Shown here piece after piece: positions 52,723 through 60,732 of a stretch of 64,000 bases of DNA. The notes beneath the pieces were generated by a model. The model was not told the origin of the DNA. It was given only the letters and a program-made list of their open reading frames with translations, and searched no databases. Made by a program: the position numbers and the translations under genes. The stretch is from contig NZ_QRGC01000007.1 in the NCBI RefSeq assembly GCF_003448965.1, forward strand, positions 124,001 to 188,000. The letters are read 5' to 3'. The DNA comes from Oceanicella sp. SM1341. Its GTDB lineage: Bacteria > Pseudomonadota > Alphaproteobacteria > Rhodobacterales > Rhodobacteraceae. The number at the start of each line of letters is the position of its first letter. Position 1 is the stretch's first letter.

Positions 52723-53733
52723 ATGCATCCCACGAAACGCACCATCGCGGCAGCCGCCCTGTCGCTCGCCCTGCCTGTCGCGGCGGCCGCCCAGACCACG
52801 GACAAGGGGAGCCCCTACGAGGGGATCGACGTCTCGACCGAAGCGCTGGTCGGCGAACTCGACGGCTTTGCCAGCAGGTTTGCCGAGGTGAACGGCATCC
52901 GCATGCACTATGTGACCGGCGGCGAAGGTCCGCCCGTCATCATGATGCCCGGCTGGCCGCAGACCTGGTGGGCCTTCAACAAGATCATGCCCGACCTGGC
53001 CGAAGACCACACGGTGATCGCCGTCGACATCCGCGGCATGGGCGAGACCGACAAGCCCGAGGGCGGCTACGACAAGAAGACCATGGCCGCGGATATCCAT
53101 GCGCTGATCGGCGAACTGGGATACGACGCGGTGCATCTGGTCGGCCACGACATCGGCTCGCAGGTGGCCTATGCCTTCGCCGCGAACTATCCCGAGGCAA
53201 CGACCTCCGTCAGCTTCCTCGACGTGTCGGCCCAGCCGCAGAGCACGCGGGACATGCGCCTCGTGCCCTCCGCGCCGCTGACCGGGGAGTTCCGTCAGGA
53301 TTTCTTCCTCTGGTGGTTCGCGTTCAACCAGGTCCATGACATGCCCGAAGAGCTGATCGAAGGCCGCGCGCACATCTACCAGAACTGGTTCTGGGACTCG
53401 CTGCTCTACAATCAGGACGCGCTGAGCGAGCGGGACCGCGCGGTCTATGCCGCGGCCTACAACACCAGGGACGGCATCCGGGGCGGCAACGGCTGGTATC
53501 AGGCCTATCCGACCGACCTCGACGACCAGCTGACCTACCCGGACAAGCTGGAGGTGCCCTCGCTGGGGATCGGCGGGCTGGGCAACGTCCTGCTCGTCGA
53601 GTTCCTGCAGGGGCGGTTCGTGAACCCGCGGCTCGAACACCTGCCCGAGGCCGGTCACTACGTGGCCGAGGAAGCCCCGGAAGAGGTCACCGCCTCCCTG
53701 CGCGCGTTCCTCGCCTCTGTCGAGGCAGAGTGA
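52723..53733 (+). CDS. Exported alpha/beta hydrolase, epoxide hydrolase/haloalkane dehalogenase-like
   Basis: A 336-residue protein with a Sec signal peptide (residues 1-23, cleavage near AAAQTT). The elbow reads 'HLVGHDIGSQVAYAFA' with Asp nucleophile D143, and the final His is H312 in 'EAGHYVAEEAPEEV'. The oxyanion segment is 'MPGWPQTWWAFNK'. An Asp nucleophile indicates epoxide hydrolase or dehalogenase chemistry rather than esterase. Periplasmic epoxide hydrolysis would fit the electrophile-defence context. Confidence 0.9.
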   Translation: MHPTKRTIAAAALSLALPVAAAAQTTDKGSPYEGIDVSTEALVGELDGFASRFAEVNGIRMHYVTGGEGPPVIMMPGWPQTWWAFNKIMPDLAEDHTVIAVDIRGMGETDKPEGGYDKKTMAADIHALIGELGYDAVHLVGHDIGSQVAYAFAANYPEATTSVSFLDVSAQPQSTRDMRLVPSAPLTGEFRQDFFLWWFAFNQVHDMPEELIEGRAHIYQNWFWDSLLYNQDALSERDRAVYAAAYNTRDGIRGGNGWYQAYPTDLDDQLTYPDKLEVPSLGIGGLGNVLLVEFLQGRFVNPRLEHLPEAGHYVAEEAPEEVTASLRAFLASVEAE

Positions 53734-53838
53734 TCCTGCGGGCGGCCTCCCTCGAGGGGGCCGCCTCGGGCGCGGGAGCGGCCGGTATCGCGCCGCCGGC
53801 GCGTCGGCGTTGCCCGCGATCGGTCCGGCCGGCCCGGA

Positions 53839-54399
53839 TCACGGCAGCAGGCCCGTCGTGCGGTAGCTCTCCACCAGCGTGTCGAACAGCCCGATGTCCG
53901 CCCGGCTGCGTGCGAGAAGCTGCGCCCCCGCGATGGCCGCGAAGATCGCCCTGGCCCGATCCTCGCGCGAGGCGGCATCGCCCAGCCCGGCCTCGGTGAG
54001 CACCTTGCCAAGCCAGGCGACATTGACGTCGGCAAACGCCTGCACCTGCGTCTTCACCGTGTCCGGGAGATCGTCGTACTCGGCTGACATGAAACTGCCC
54101 AGGCACAACCTGTTCTCGTTCTCGAGCGACCTGCGGAAGATCCACGGATACCGAACCAGCGCCGCCCTCGGGTCGGGCGACTGCTCCAGCAGCTCGTCGA
54201 GCTCCGCCGCCGTGTCCTCCCAGTACCGCTGCGCGACCGCGGCACCGAGATCGGCCTTGTTCTCGAAATGATAGTAGATGCTGGCTGCCTTGATGCCGAC
54301 GGCGCTGGCAAGGTCGCGGAAGTTCAGCCCGCCATAGCCATGCGCCTGCGCCATCTGCCTGGCGGCCGCCAGAATCGCTTCCCTTGCATTCCTGCTCAT
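53839..54399 (-). CDS. TetR-family regulator (186 aa)
   Basis: A TetR repressor starting MSRNAREAILAAARQMA, with AAAGGG before the ATG. The HTH is 'GYGGLNFRDLASAVGIKAASIYYHFENKADLG' (in parts). The C-terminal domain contains 'RLCLGSFMSAEYDDLP', the TetR_C_33-like pattern with a conserved cysteine. It is divergent from the amidase-signature gene, with two 18-bp operators between them. Confidence 0.92.
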   Translation of the reverse strand: MSRNAREAILAAARQMAQAHGYGGLNFRDLASAVGIKAASIYYHFENKADLGAAVAQRYWEDTAAELDELLEQSPDPRAALVRYPWIFRRSLENENRLCLGSFMSAEYDDLPDTVKTQVQAFADVNVAWLGKVLTEAGLGDAASREDRARAIFAAIAGAQLLARSRADIGLFDTLVESYRTTGLLP

Positions 54400-54431
54400 C
54401 GCGGACCCTTTCGACCTGCGCTGCGAGTTAC

Positions 54432-54504
54432 CTACCAATTGTTAGATAGTCCTTGACGGCGGGAAGGGGAAGATCTATCTGGCTGTCTACCAAGTGTTAG
54501 GTAG
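54432..54504. promoter_or_regulatory. Twin 18-bp operators in the TetR-amidase divergent region
   Basis: CTACCAATTGTTAGATAG (54432-54449) and CTACCAAGTGTTAGGTAG (54487-54504) agree at 16 of 18 positions and are 55 bp apart. The second has perfect CTACC/GGTAG arms. The TTGACG at about 54453 lies between them. Two sites about five turns apart suggest cooperative binding that silences both divergent promoters. Confidence 0.75.
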
Positions 54505-54563
54505 GCTTCGGCAGCCACGCGACGGGCACAGTCCTGCGCCTGGCATCCATCAGGAGACGCACC

Positions 54564-55970
54564 ATGAGCGAAGACATCACCTATTCCGACGCCACCGGGC
54601 TGGCGGCACGCATTCGAAACAAGGAACTGTCGCCGGTAGAGGTCGTGCAGGCTCACCTTGATCGCATCGAGGCGGTCGACCCCGAAATCAACGCGATCGT
54701 CACGCTGGCGGACAATGCCCTCGCCGAGGCGAGAAGGGCGGAGGCGGCGATACAGGCGGGCGAGGATGTCGGGCCGCTGCATGGCGTGCCCTTCACGATC
54801 AAGGATTCGATCGACACGGCGGGCGTCCTGACACAGCGTGGCTCGCCGATCTTCAAGGGGCGCGTCCCCGAGGTCGATGCCACCAGCGTCGCGCGGCTGA
54901 AGCGGGCAGGGGGCATCCTCCTCGCCAAGACGAACCTCCCCGAGTTCTCCTACTGGATCGAGAGCGACAACCTGCTGACCGGGCGCTCGAACAACCCCTG
55001 GGACCTCACGCGCACCCCCGGCGGGTCCAGCGGCGGTGAATCCGCGGCGATCGCGGCGGGCATGTCGCCCCTGGGCCTGGGCACGGACCTGGCCATCTCG
55101 GTTCGCGGCCCGGCCGCCCAGACCGGCATCGTCTCGCTCAAGGCCACGCATGGGCGGGTGCCGATGACCGGCATTTACCCCCGTGCGCCGCGCCGCTTCT
55201 GGCACGTCGGCCCGATGGCGCGCAGCATCCGCGACCTCGCCCTGGCTTTCTCGCAACTGGCCGGGCCGGATGGCAAGGACGCCTTCGCCACGAGCACCGC
55301 GGCGTTCGACGCGGGCATCGGGCGTCAGCCGTACCGCCAGCTCCGTGTCGGCTGGCTGGTCGAGCCCGGCTTCGGCCCGATCGACCCCGAGGTGGCGCGG
55401 ACAGTCGAAGCCGCGGCCGAAGCCCTCAGGGAGAGCGGCCTCCATGTCGAGCCCGTCCGCATTCCCGCGCTCGAGAAGGACTTCGCCCTCGATGTCTTCA
55501 ACAAGCTCCACGTGATGGAGATGAAGCCCGAGTTTGCCGCCGTGACGGAGGGGCACGAGGACCAGATGTACAAGATGTCCAGGACGATGCTCTCCCTTCC
55601 CGATACGTCGCTGGGGGACTACATCGCCGCCGAGCAGGCCGCAGAGCGTCTTCGCGACGGGTTCGCGGAATACTTCGCGAAGTTCGACGCGCTGATCACG
55701 CCGGTGCTGCCGCTGCCCGCGCACAAGCACGGACAGGAGGAATTCGTCATCAACGGCCGGACGGTCGACGCGACCTATCTGCAGGGCGCGACGGTTCCCC
55801 TCAACGTCACCGGCCTGCCCGGCATCTCGATGCGGTTCGGCACCAGCACGGAAGGGCTGCCGATCAATGTCCAGATCGTCGGAAGCTGGCTGGCTGAAAC
55901 CACGATCCTCAACGTGGCCTCGACCCTCGAAAGCGTGAGCCCGGTCCGTGGCCTGCGACCTGCGCTGTGA
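54564..55970 (+). CDS. Amidase signature family protein
   Basis: A 468-residue amidase. The general base Lys is K80 in 'GVPFTIKDSIDTAG', GGSSGG is at 153-158, and the nucleophile is S179. The loop around S179 reads GTDLAISVR instead of GSDxGGSIR, so the Gly-Gly before Ser is replaced by Ala-Ile. The enzyme may still be active with altered oxyanion geometry. The TetR/operator arrangement shows inducible expression. It is not part of a GatCAB set. It is a distant paralogue of the amidase at 15453. Confidence 0.9.
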   Translation: MSEDITYSDATGLAARIRNKELSPVEVVQAHLDRIEAVDPEINAIVTLADNALAEARRAEAAIQAGEDVGPLHGVPFTIKDSIDTAGVLTQRGSPIFKGRVPEVDATSVARLKRAGGILLAKTNLPEFSYWIESDNLLTGRSNNPWDLTRTPGGSSGGESAAIAAGMSPLGLGTDLAISVRGPAAQTGIVSLKATHGRVPMTGIYPRAPRRFWHVGPMARSIRDLALAFSQLAGPDGKDAFATSTAAFDAGIGRQPYRQLRVGWLVEPGFGPIDPEVARTVEAAAEALRESGLHVEPVRIPALEKDFALDVFNKLHVMEMKPEFAAVTEGHEDQMYKMSRTMLSLPDTSLGDYIAAEQAAERLRDGFAEYFAKFDALITPVLPLPAHKHGQEEFVINGRTVDATYLQGATVPLNVTGLPGISMRFGTSTEGLPINVQIVGSWLAETTILNVASTLESVSPVRGLRPAL

Positions 55971-56064
55971 AGCCTCGCGCGCCCGGCGGCAAAGGCGGCC
56001 GGGCGCCGATGCAATGCGGGGCAGGGCGCTCCTTGACAGCCGCCGGGGCGATCCCCACTTATTC

Positions 56065-56073
56065 GACCAGTCG
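56065..56073. promoter_or_regulatory. NemR-like operator, site C
   Basis: GACCAGTCG, the reverse complement of the core CGACTGGTC found in sites A and B, 18 nt before the second NemR-like gene. The surrounding CGAC-CA-GTCG is a perfect short palindrome. Proposed autoregulatory site. Confidence 0.6.
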
Positions 56074-56091
56074 GCTAGTTTGGAGCAAGCA

Positions 56092-56697
56092 ATGGCCAGG
56101 ACAAGGACATCTGACAAATCCGGTGACGTGAAGATCCACATCCTGGACAGCGCGAAGGCCCTGGTTGCGGCGCGCGGCTTCTCCGGCGTGGGGCTGAGCG
56201 AGATCGTTGCGGCAGCCGGCGTGCCGAAGGGGTCGTTCTACTATTACTTCGAGTCCAAGGAGGCTTTCGGGCGGGCCCTGCTGGAGCACTACTTCGAGGG
56301 CTACCTGGCCGAGCTTGAGACCATGCTGGCGGACGAGGGGAAACCCGCGCGCGAGCGGCTTCAGGCCTACTGGCGCTTCTGGAGGACGAACCAGGAAGGC
56401 AATGATCCGGAAGGGAAATGCCTGGCGGTCAAGCTGGGTGCCGAAGTGTCGGACATTTCGGAGGACATGCGCCTTGAGCTTCGCAAGGGCACGTCGAGGA
56501 TCGTCAGCCGCCTGTGCCGAACCCTGAGGGACGGCCTCGAGGACGGTTCGGTCGAGAGCACGCGCAACCCGTTCGACATCGCGGAGACCCTCTATCAGCT
56601 TTGGCTCGGTGCAAGCGTGATGGCGAAGATCGAACGCAAACCCGCGCCCTTCGACGCAGCCATGATCGCGACGGACCTGCTGCTGTCGGGAAAATAG
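56092..56697 (+). CDS. TetR-family regulator, NemR-like (copy 2)
   Basis: A 201-residue regulator strongly similar to the one at 43214 throughout: 'GFSGVGLSEIVAAAGVPKGSFYYYFESKEAFGRALLEHYF' (in parts), then 'GKCLAVKLGAEVSDISEDMR' with the sensor-position cysteine C110, and 'LYQLWLGASVMAKIE'. The chosen ATG directly follows operator C; a longer frame upstream would overlap the amidase end. It precedes the aldehyde dehydrogenase/NemA/SDR genes and probably represses them through site D. Confidence 0.92.
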   Translation: MARTRTSDKSGDVKIHILDSAKALVAARGFSGVGLSEIVAAAGVPKGSFYYYFESKEAFGRALLEHYFEGYLAELETMLADEGKPARERLQAYWRFWRTNQEGNDPEGKCLAVKLGAEVSDISEDMRLELRKGTSRIVSRLCRTLRDGLEDGSVESTRNPFDIAETLYQLWLGASVMAKIERKPAPFDAAMIATDLLLSGK

Positions 56698-56746
56698 CAG
56701 CAGCGGGCCCGGGCGGCTTGACAGCCGGTGCTTCGTCACCAAGTAA

Positions 56747-56761
56747 TAGACGACCGGTCAG
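56747..56761. promoter_or_regulatory. NemR-like operator, site D
   Basis: TAGACGACCGGTCAG contains AGACGAC as in sites A and B and the perfect 8-bp palindrome GACCGGTC (56752-56759). It lies 50 nt after the NemR-like gene and 369 nt before the aldehyde dehydrogenase ATG, followed by AT-rich DNA suited to a promoter. Confidence 0.65.
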
Positions 56762-57027
56762 TTTTAATATCGAGAGCGACCGGAGCATGGCCCGCAACGA
56801 TGACAGCACCGTACGGCCGCCAATGTAGCGCGCAGGCGGCAGGAGCCGGGCCATGGCCCGATGCCCGAAGGCGGCGCGAGGCGGTCGCTCCGGCAGGCCG
56901 CGTCGCCCGGCGCCGGGCCGGAGGAGGAACAGGAGTTTTCATGAGGCCCGCGCGCCCGGGCAAGGCAAAGGACACCGGGGCCGAGGTTGATTGAAGCGAA
57001 GCCGGGCCGCCACCGCGCCAACGGTGA

Positions 57028-57127
57028 CGACCCGGTCGGAAGGGGTCGCGGGAAGCGACCTCCGGTCAGGGAAGACCTGAAGGATGTAACGGCCCGAGGG
57101 CTTCCCTTACTACCACCAGGAGTAGTA
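57028..57127 (+). promoter_or_regulatory. Hairpin-rich leader of the aldehyde dehydrogenase gene
   Basis: Four inverted repeats follow each other: CGACC/GGTCG (57028-57038), GGTCGC-GGGAA-GCGACC (57044-57060), TCAGG-GAAGA-CCTGA (57066-57080) and TACTAC-CACCAGGA-GTAGTA (57108-57127). The last puts the ribosome site AGGA in its loop, two bases before the ATG. The rest of 56762-57027 holds no credible gene. The arrangement suggests a long structured leader that could tune translation or bind a ligand or protein; no known riboswitch class is recognised. Confidence 0.5.
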
Positions 57128-57129
57128 TC

Positions 57130-58593
57130 ATGAATGAACGTACCACGATAAACGTTCCGGCAGAAGACAGCAGCTTCTTCTCGGATCCGTACCATCTCTC
57201 GATCGCGGGCAGGCTCGTACGGGCGGAGAAGACGTTTGACGTCATCAATCCCGCCACCGGCGAGGTGTTCGCGCAGGCCCCTGCGGCGACCGCCGAACAG
57301 CTGGACGAGGCAATCGCCGCGGCCAGGACCGCCTTCCGGAGCTGGTCGGCTCTCGGCTACGACGCGCGCGAGGTCTACCTCAAGAAGTTCGCCGATGCGC
57401 TGGAAGAGAAGCGCGACGAGCTCGCCTATCTGCTGACCCTCGAGCAGGGCAAGCCGCTGGTCACCATGGCGATGCCGGAAGTCGACCAGTCGATTTCATA
57501 CATTCGCCAGATCGCCGAACGCCGTATTCCCGTCGAGATCGTCGAGGACACCGCCGACCACATCGTCGAGCTGCACCATGTCCCGCTCGGCGTGGTCGGG
57601 GGCATCACGCCGTGGAACTTCCCGGTGCTGCTCTCGCTGTGGAAGATCGCCCCGGCGCTGATCACCGGCAACACCTTCGTGCTGAAGCCGACACCGTTCA
57701 CCCCGCTCACGGCCCTGCGCTACGGCGAAATCGCCCAGAGCGTGCTGCCCGCAGGCGTTCTGTCGGTGGTGACGGGGGGCGACGACCTCGGGCCGCAGCT
57801 GACCAACCACCCCGATATCGCCAAGATCAGCTTCACCGGCTCGACCGAAACCGGCAAGCACGTGCTGCGCGCCGCGGCCGGCTCGGTCAAGCGCGTGACG
57901 CTCGAGCTCGGCGGCAACGACGCCGCCATCGTGATGCCGGATGCGGATTACGAGGCGATCATCCCGCAGCTCTTCTGGGGTGCCCTCGGCCACCAGGGGC
58001 AGTGGTGTGTCGGTATCAAGCGGCTCTACGTTCCCCGCAAGATCCACGCCGACTTCGTGAAGGCCTTCGTGGACTACGCCCGGACCGTCAGGGTCGGGAA
58101 CGGCCTCGATGCCGAGGTCGGTGTCGGTCCGGTCCAGAACAGGATGCAGTTCGAGAAGCTCAAGACCTTCCTGGCCGACATCAAGGCGAACGGGCAGAAC
58201 ATCGTTCTGGGCGGCGAGATCGACGAGACCCGGCCGGGTTACTTCTTCCCGATCACCGTCGTCGACAACCCGCCGGAAGACAGCAAGATCGTCCAGGAGG
58301 AGCAGTTCGGCCCCATCGTGCCGATCCTCGTCTACGACGATGTCGACGAGGTCGTGGCGCGCGCCAACGATTCCATCTGGGGTCTGGGTGCTTCGGTCTG
58401 GGGGCGTGACACCGGGGCCGCTGTCGCGGTCGCCAACCGGATCGAGGCCGGCATGGTCTGGGTCAACGAGATCCAGACCCAGGGCGTCGACATTCCCTTC
58501 GGCGGGGTCAAGCAGTCGGGTCTGGGCACCGAGCATGGCCGCGAAGGCCGTGAGCTCTTCACCAATCCCAAGACCGTGCTGATCCACAAGTGA
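57130..58593 (+). CDS. Aldehyde dehydrogenase (NAD(P)-dependent, ALDH family)
   Basis: A 487-residue aldehyde dehydrogenase. General base E259 is in 'VTLELGGNDAAIV' and nucleophile C293 in 'HQGQWCVGIKRLYVP'. The cofactor region 'GGITPWNFPVLLSLWKIAPALITGN' (in parts) and 'FTGSTETGKHV' are standard. The 'GQWCVGIKR' active-site loop and 'NEIQTQGVDIPFGGVKQSGLG' (in parts) fit the broad-specificity group that oxidises aromatic and aliphatic aldehydes to acids. It is first in the ALDH-NemA-SDR series under proposed NemR control. Confidence 0.95.
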   Translation: MNERTTINVPAEDSSFFSDPYHLSIAGRLVRAEKTFDVINPATGEVFAQAPAATAEQLDEAIAAARTAFRSWSALGYDAREVYLKKFADALEEKRDELAYLLTLEQGKPLVTMAMPEVDQSISYIRQIAERRIPVEIVEDTADHIVELHHVPLGVVGGITPWNFPVLLSLWKIAPALITGNTFVLKPTPFTPLTALRYGEIAQSVLPAGVLSVVTGGDDLGPQLTNHPDIAKISFTGSTETGKHVLRAAAGSVKRVTLELGGNDAAIVMPDADYEAIIPQLFWGALGHQGQWCVGIKRLYVPRKIHADFVKAFVDYARTVRVGNGLDAEVGVGPVQNRMQFEKLKTFLADIKANGQNIVLGGEIDETRPGYFFPITVVDNPPEDSKIVQEEQFGPIVPILVYDDVDEVVARANDSIWGLGASVWGRDTGAAVAVANRIEAGMVWVNEIQTQGVDIPFGGVKQSGLGTEHGREGRELFTNPKTVLIHK

Positions 58594-58724
58594 GCGCCAG
58601 CGGGGGCGGCCCGGACGGGGCCGTCCCCGCACCGCCTTCATCACCCACCAGGAGTTCAGGACGCCGCTCCCGGCCACGCCCGGGCGCCGGGTCGTTCTGT
58701 GCCTGCCCGAACGGAGACACCCCG

Positions 58725-59873
58725 ATGACACATGCCGATCCCTACTTCACCCCGGTGACGCTTGGCCGTCACACCCTTCGCAACCGCATCGTCCTGCCCC
58801 CGCTGACCCGGCAGAGGGCCGCCCGCCCGGGCGACAGCGCAACGTCGCTCATGGCCGAATACTACCGGCAACGCGCCGGCGCCGGCTTCATCGTGACCGA
58901 AGGCACGCAGATCGAGCCGCGCGGACAGGGCTATTCCTGGACGCCGGGCATCTACTCGATCGCCCAGATCGAAGGCTGGCGCCAGGTCACCGACGCGGTG
59001 CACGCGCAGGGCGGTGTGATCTTTGCACAGCTCTGGCATGTCGGCCGGGTCTCGCACCATGCGCTGCAGCCGAACGGCGATGCGCCGGTCGCCCCTTCCG
59101 CGATCGCGCCCGAGAAGGTGAAGGCCTTCATCGAAACCGCGCCCGGTGAGGGGCAACTGGTCGCCCCGCCGACGCCCCGCGCCCTGAGCGTGGCCGAGAT
59201 CCACGACCTCGTGGACATGTACGCCCGGGCGGCGCGCAACGCGCTCGCGGCGGGTTTCGACGGGGTCGAGCTGCATTCTGCCAACGGCTATCTCATCAAC
59301 CAGTTCATCTCGGAGCATTCCAACACGCGCACCGACGAATACGGCGGCTCGCTCGGGAACCGCCTGAGGTTTCTCCGCGAGGTGGTCGCCGCGGTGTCCG
59401 AAGCCGTGGGCGCCGACCGCGTCGGTGTCAGGTTCACGCCTCTGTTCGAAAGCACGGACCAGGAGCGCGTCTATATCGGCCTCGTCGAGTCAGACCCGCA
59501 TGCGACCTATATCGAAGCCATCCGGATCCTCGAGCAGGCGGGCGTCGCCTATCTGTCGATCGCCGAGGCCGACTGGGAGGGCGCGCCCGATCTGCCGATC
59601 GGTTTCCGCGAGGCGGTGCGCGAGGTGTTCTCGGGTCGCGTGATCTGCGCCGGCAGATATACGGTCGAGCGCGGCGCGAAGCTTCTGGAGAGCGGCCTTG
59701 CCGATCTCGTCGCCTTCGGCCGTGCCTTCATCGCCAATCCCGACCTGCCCGAGCGCATCGCCAATGGCTGGCCGCTCAACCCCCTTGATCCGACGACGCT
59801 CTACGGCGGCGCGGAGAAAGGCTTCACCGACTACCCGACCTACCGGGCCGGGGCGGTGGCAGCCGCCGGGTAG
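58725..59873 (+). CDS. nemA: Old yellow enzyme family alkene reductase (NemA type)
   Basis: A 382-residue FMN ene-reductase that reduces activated C=C bonds of N-ethylmaleimide-like and other electrophiles with NADPH. Motifs are 'LRNRIVLPPLTRQRA' (N-terminal FMN contact), 'GVIFAQLWHVGRVSH', 'FDGVELHSANGYLINQF' with the catalytic His/Asn pair near 183 and 186, and 'TDEYGGSLGNRLRFL'. The ATG at 58725 is preferred because upstream in-frame sequence is low-complexity; GGAG lies 9 nt before. In E. coli nemA is the NemR target, which matches the context. Confidence 0.94.
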   Translation: MTHADPYFTPVTLGRHTLRNRIVLPPLTRQRAARPGDSATSLMAEYYRQRAGAGFIVTEGTQIEPRGQGYSWTPGIYSIAQIEGWRQVTDAVHAQGGVIFAQLWHVGRVSHHALQPNGDAPVAPSAIAPEKVKAFIETAPGEGQLVAPPTPRALSVAEIHDLVDMYARAARNALAAGFDGVELHSANGYLINQFISEHSNTRTDEYGGSLGNRLRFLREVVAAVSEAVGADRVGVRFTPLFESTDQERVYIGLVESDPHATYIEAIRILEQAGVAYLSIAEADWEGAPDLPIGFREAVREVFSGRVICAGRYTVERGAKLLESGLADLVAFGRAFIANPDLPERIANGWPLNPLDPTTLYGGAEKGFTDYPTYRAGAVAAAG

Positions 59874-59991
59874 CGTCTGTCCGGCCGCCCGCCGAGCATC
59901 CGAAACGAGCACACCGGCGGAGGCGCGGGAGCGCCCCCGCCAGAGCAAGCAGATGGCGCGAGATGCGCCTTCATGAAACCGGAGCAATGAC

Positions 59992-60732
59992 ATGAGCAAC
60001 AACATCGAAGACAAGGTCGTCCTCATCACCGGCGGCAGCAGCGGCCTGGGCGCCGAAACCGCACGCCTTCTGGCTCGAAAGGGTGCCAGGGTCGCCGTCG
60101 CCGCGCGCCGCGCGGACAAGCTGGCCGAGGTCGTGTCCGAGATCGAAGCCGGGGGCGGAACGGCCCGGGCCTACGCCCTCGACGTGACCGACAAGGCCCG
60201 GATGGAGGCGGTGGTGGCAGCCGTCGTCGCCGATTTCGGGCGGATCGACGTGCTGGTCAACAATGCCGGGTTGATGCCGATCCGGCCCATGAGCGAGGTG
60301 AACACCGATGAATGGGACCAGATGATCGACGTGAACGTGAAGGGTGTCCTCTACGGGATCGCCGCCGTTCTTCCGCGGTTCCTCGATCAGCAGGGCGGAC
60401 ACATCATCAACCTCAGCTCGGTGGCCGGCATCAAGGTGTTCGCGCCGGGCGGAACGGTCTATTCGGGCACGAAGTTTGCGGTCAGCGCCATCTCGGAAGG
60501 GCTTCGTCAGGAAGTCGGAGAGCATATCCGCGTCACCTCCATCGAGCCGGGCGCGGTGGAGAGCGAGCTCAAGCTCGGCACGACGGGCACCGCGACGGGG
60601 GCGGTGCACGATTTCTACGAGCGCGCGATCCCGGCCGCCAGCGTGGCCCGGGCCATCGCCTTCGCGGTCGAACAGCCGGCGGATGTCGACATCAATGCGA
60701 TCGTTCTGCGCCCGACCAGCCAGCAGTTCTGA
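59992..60732 (+). CDS. Short-chain dehydrogenase/reductase (YdfG-like)
   Basis: A 246-residue classical SDR, a close paralogue of the one at 37677. TGGSSGLG is at residues 14-21, '[11 protein letters not shown]' near 90, and catalytic '[20 protein letters not shown]' near 155; it ends 'VLRPTSQQF'. It lies 118 nt after nemA, probably the last gene of the electrophile-response transcript. Likely an NADPH-dependent reductase of small carbonyl compounds. Confidence 0.93.
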   Translation: MSNNIEDKVVLITGGSSGLGAETARLLARKGARVAVAARRADKLAEVVSEIEAGGGTARAYALDVTDKARMEAVVAAVVADFGRIDVLVNNAGLMPIRPMSEVNTDEWDQMIDVNVKGVLYGIAAVLPRFLDQQGGHIINLSSVAGIKVFAPGGTVYSGTKFAVSAISEGLRQEVGEHIRVTSIEPGAVESELKLGTTGTATGAVHDFYERAIPAASVARAIAFAVEQPADVDINAIVLRPTSQQF

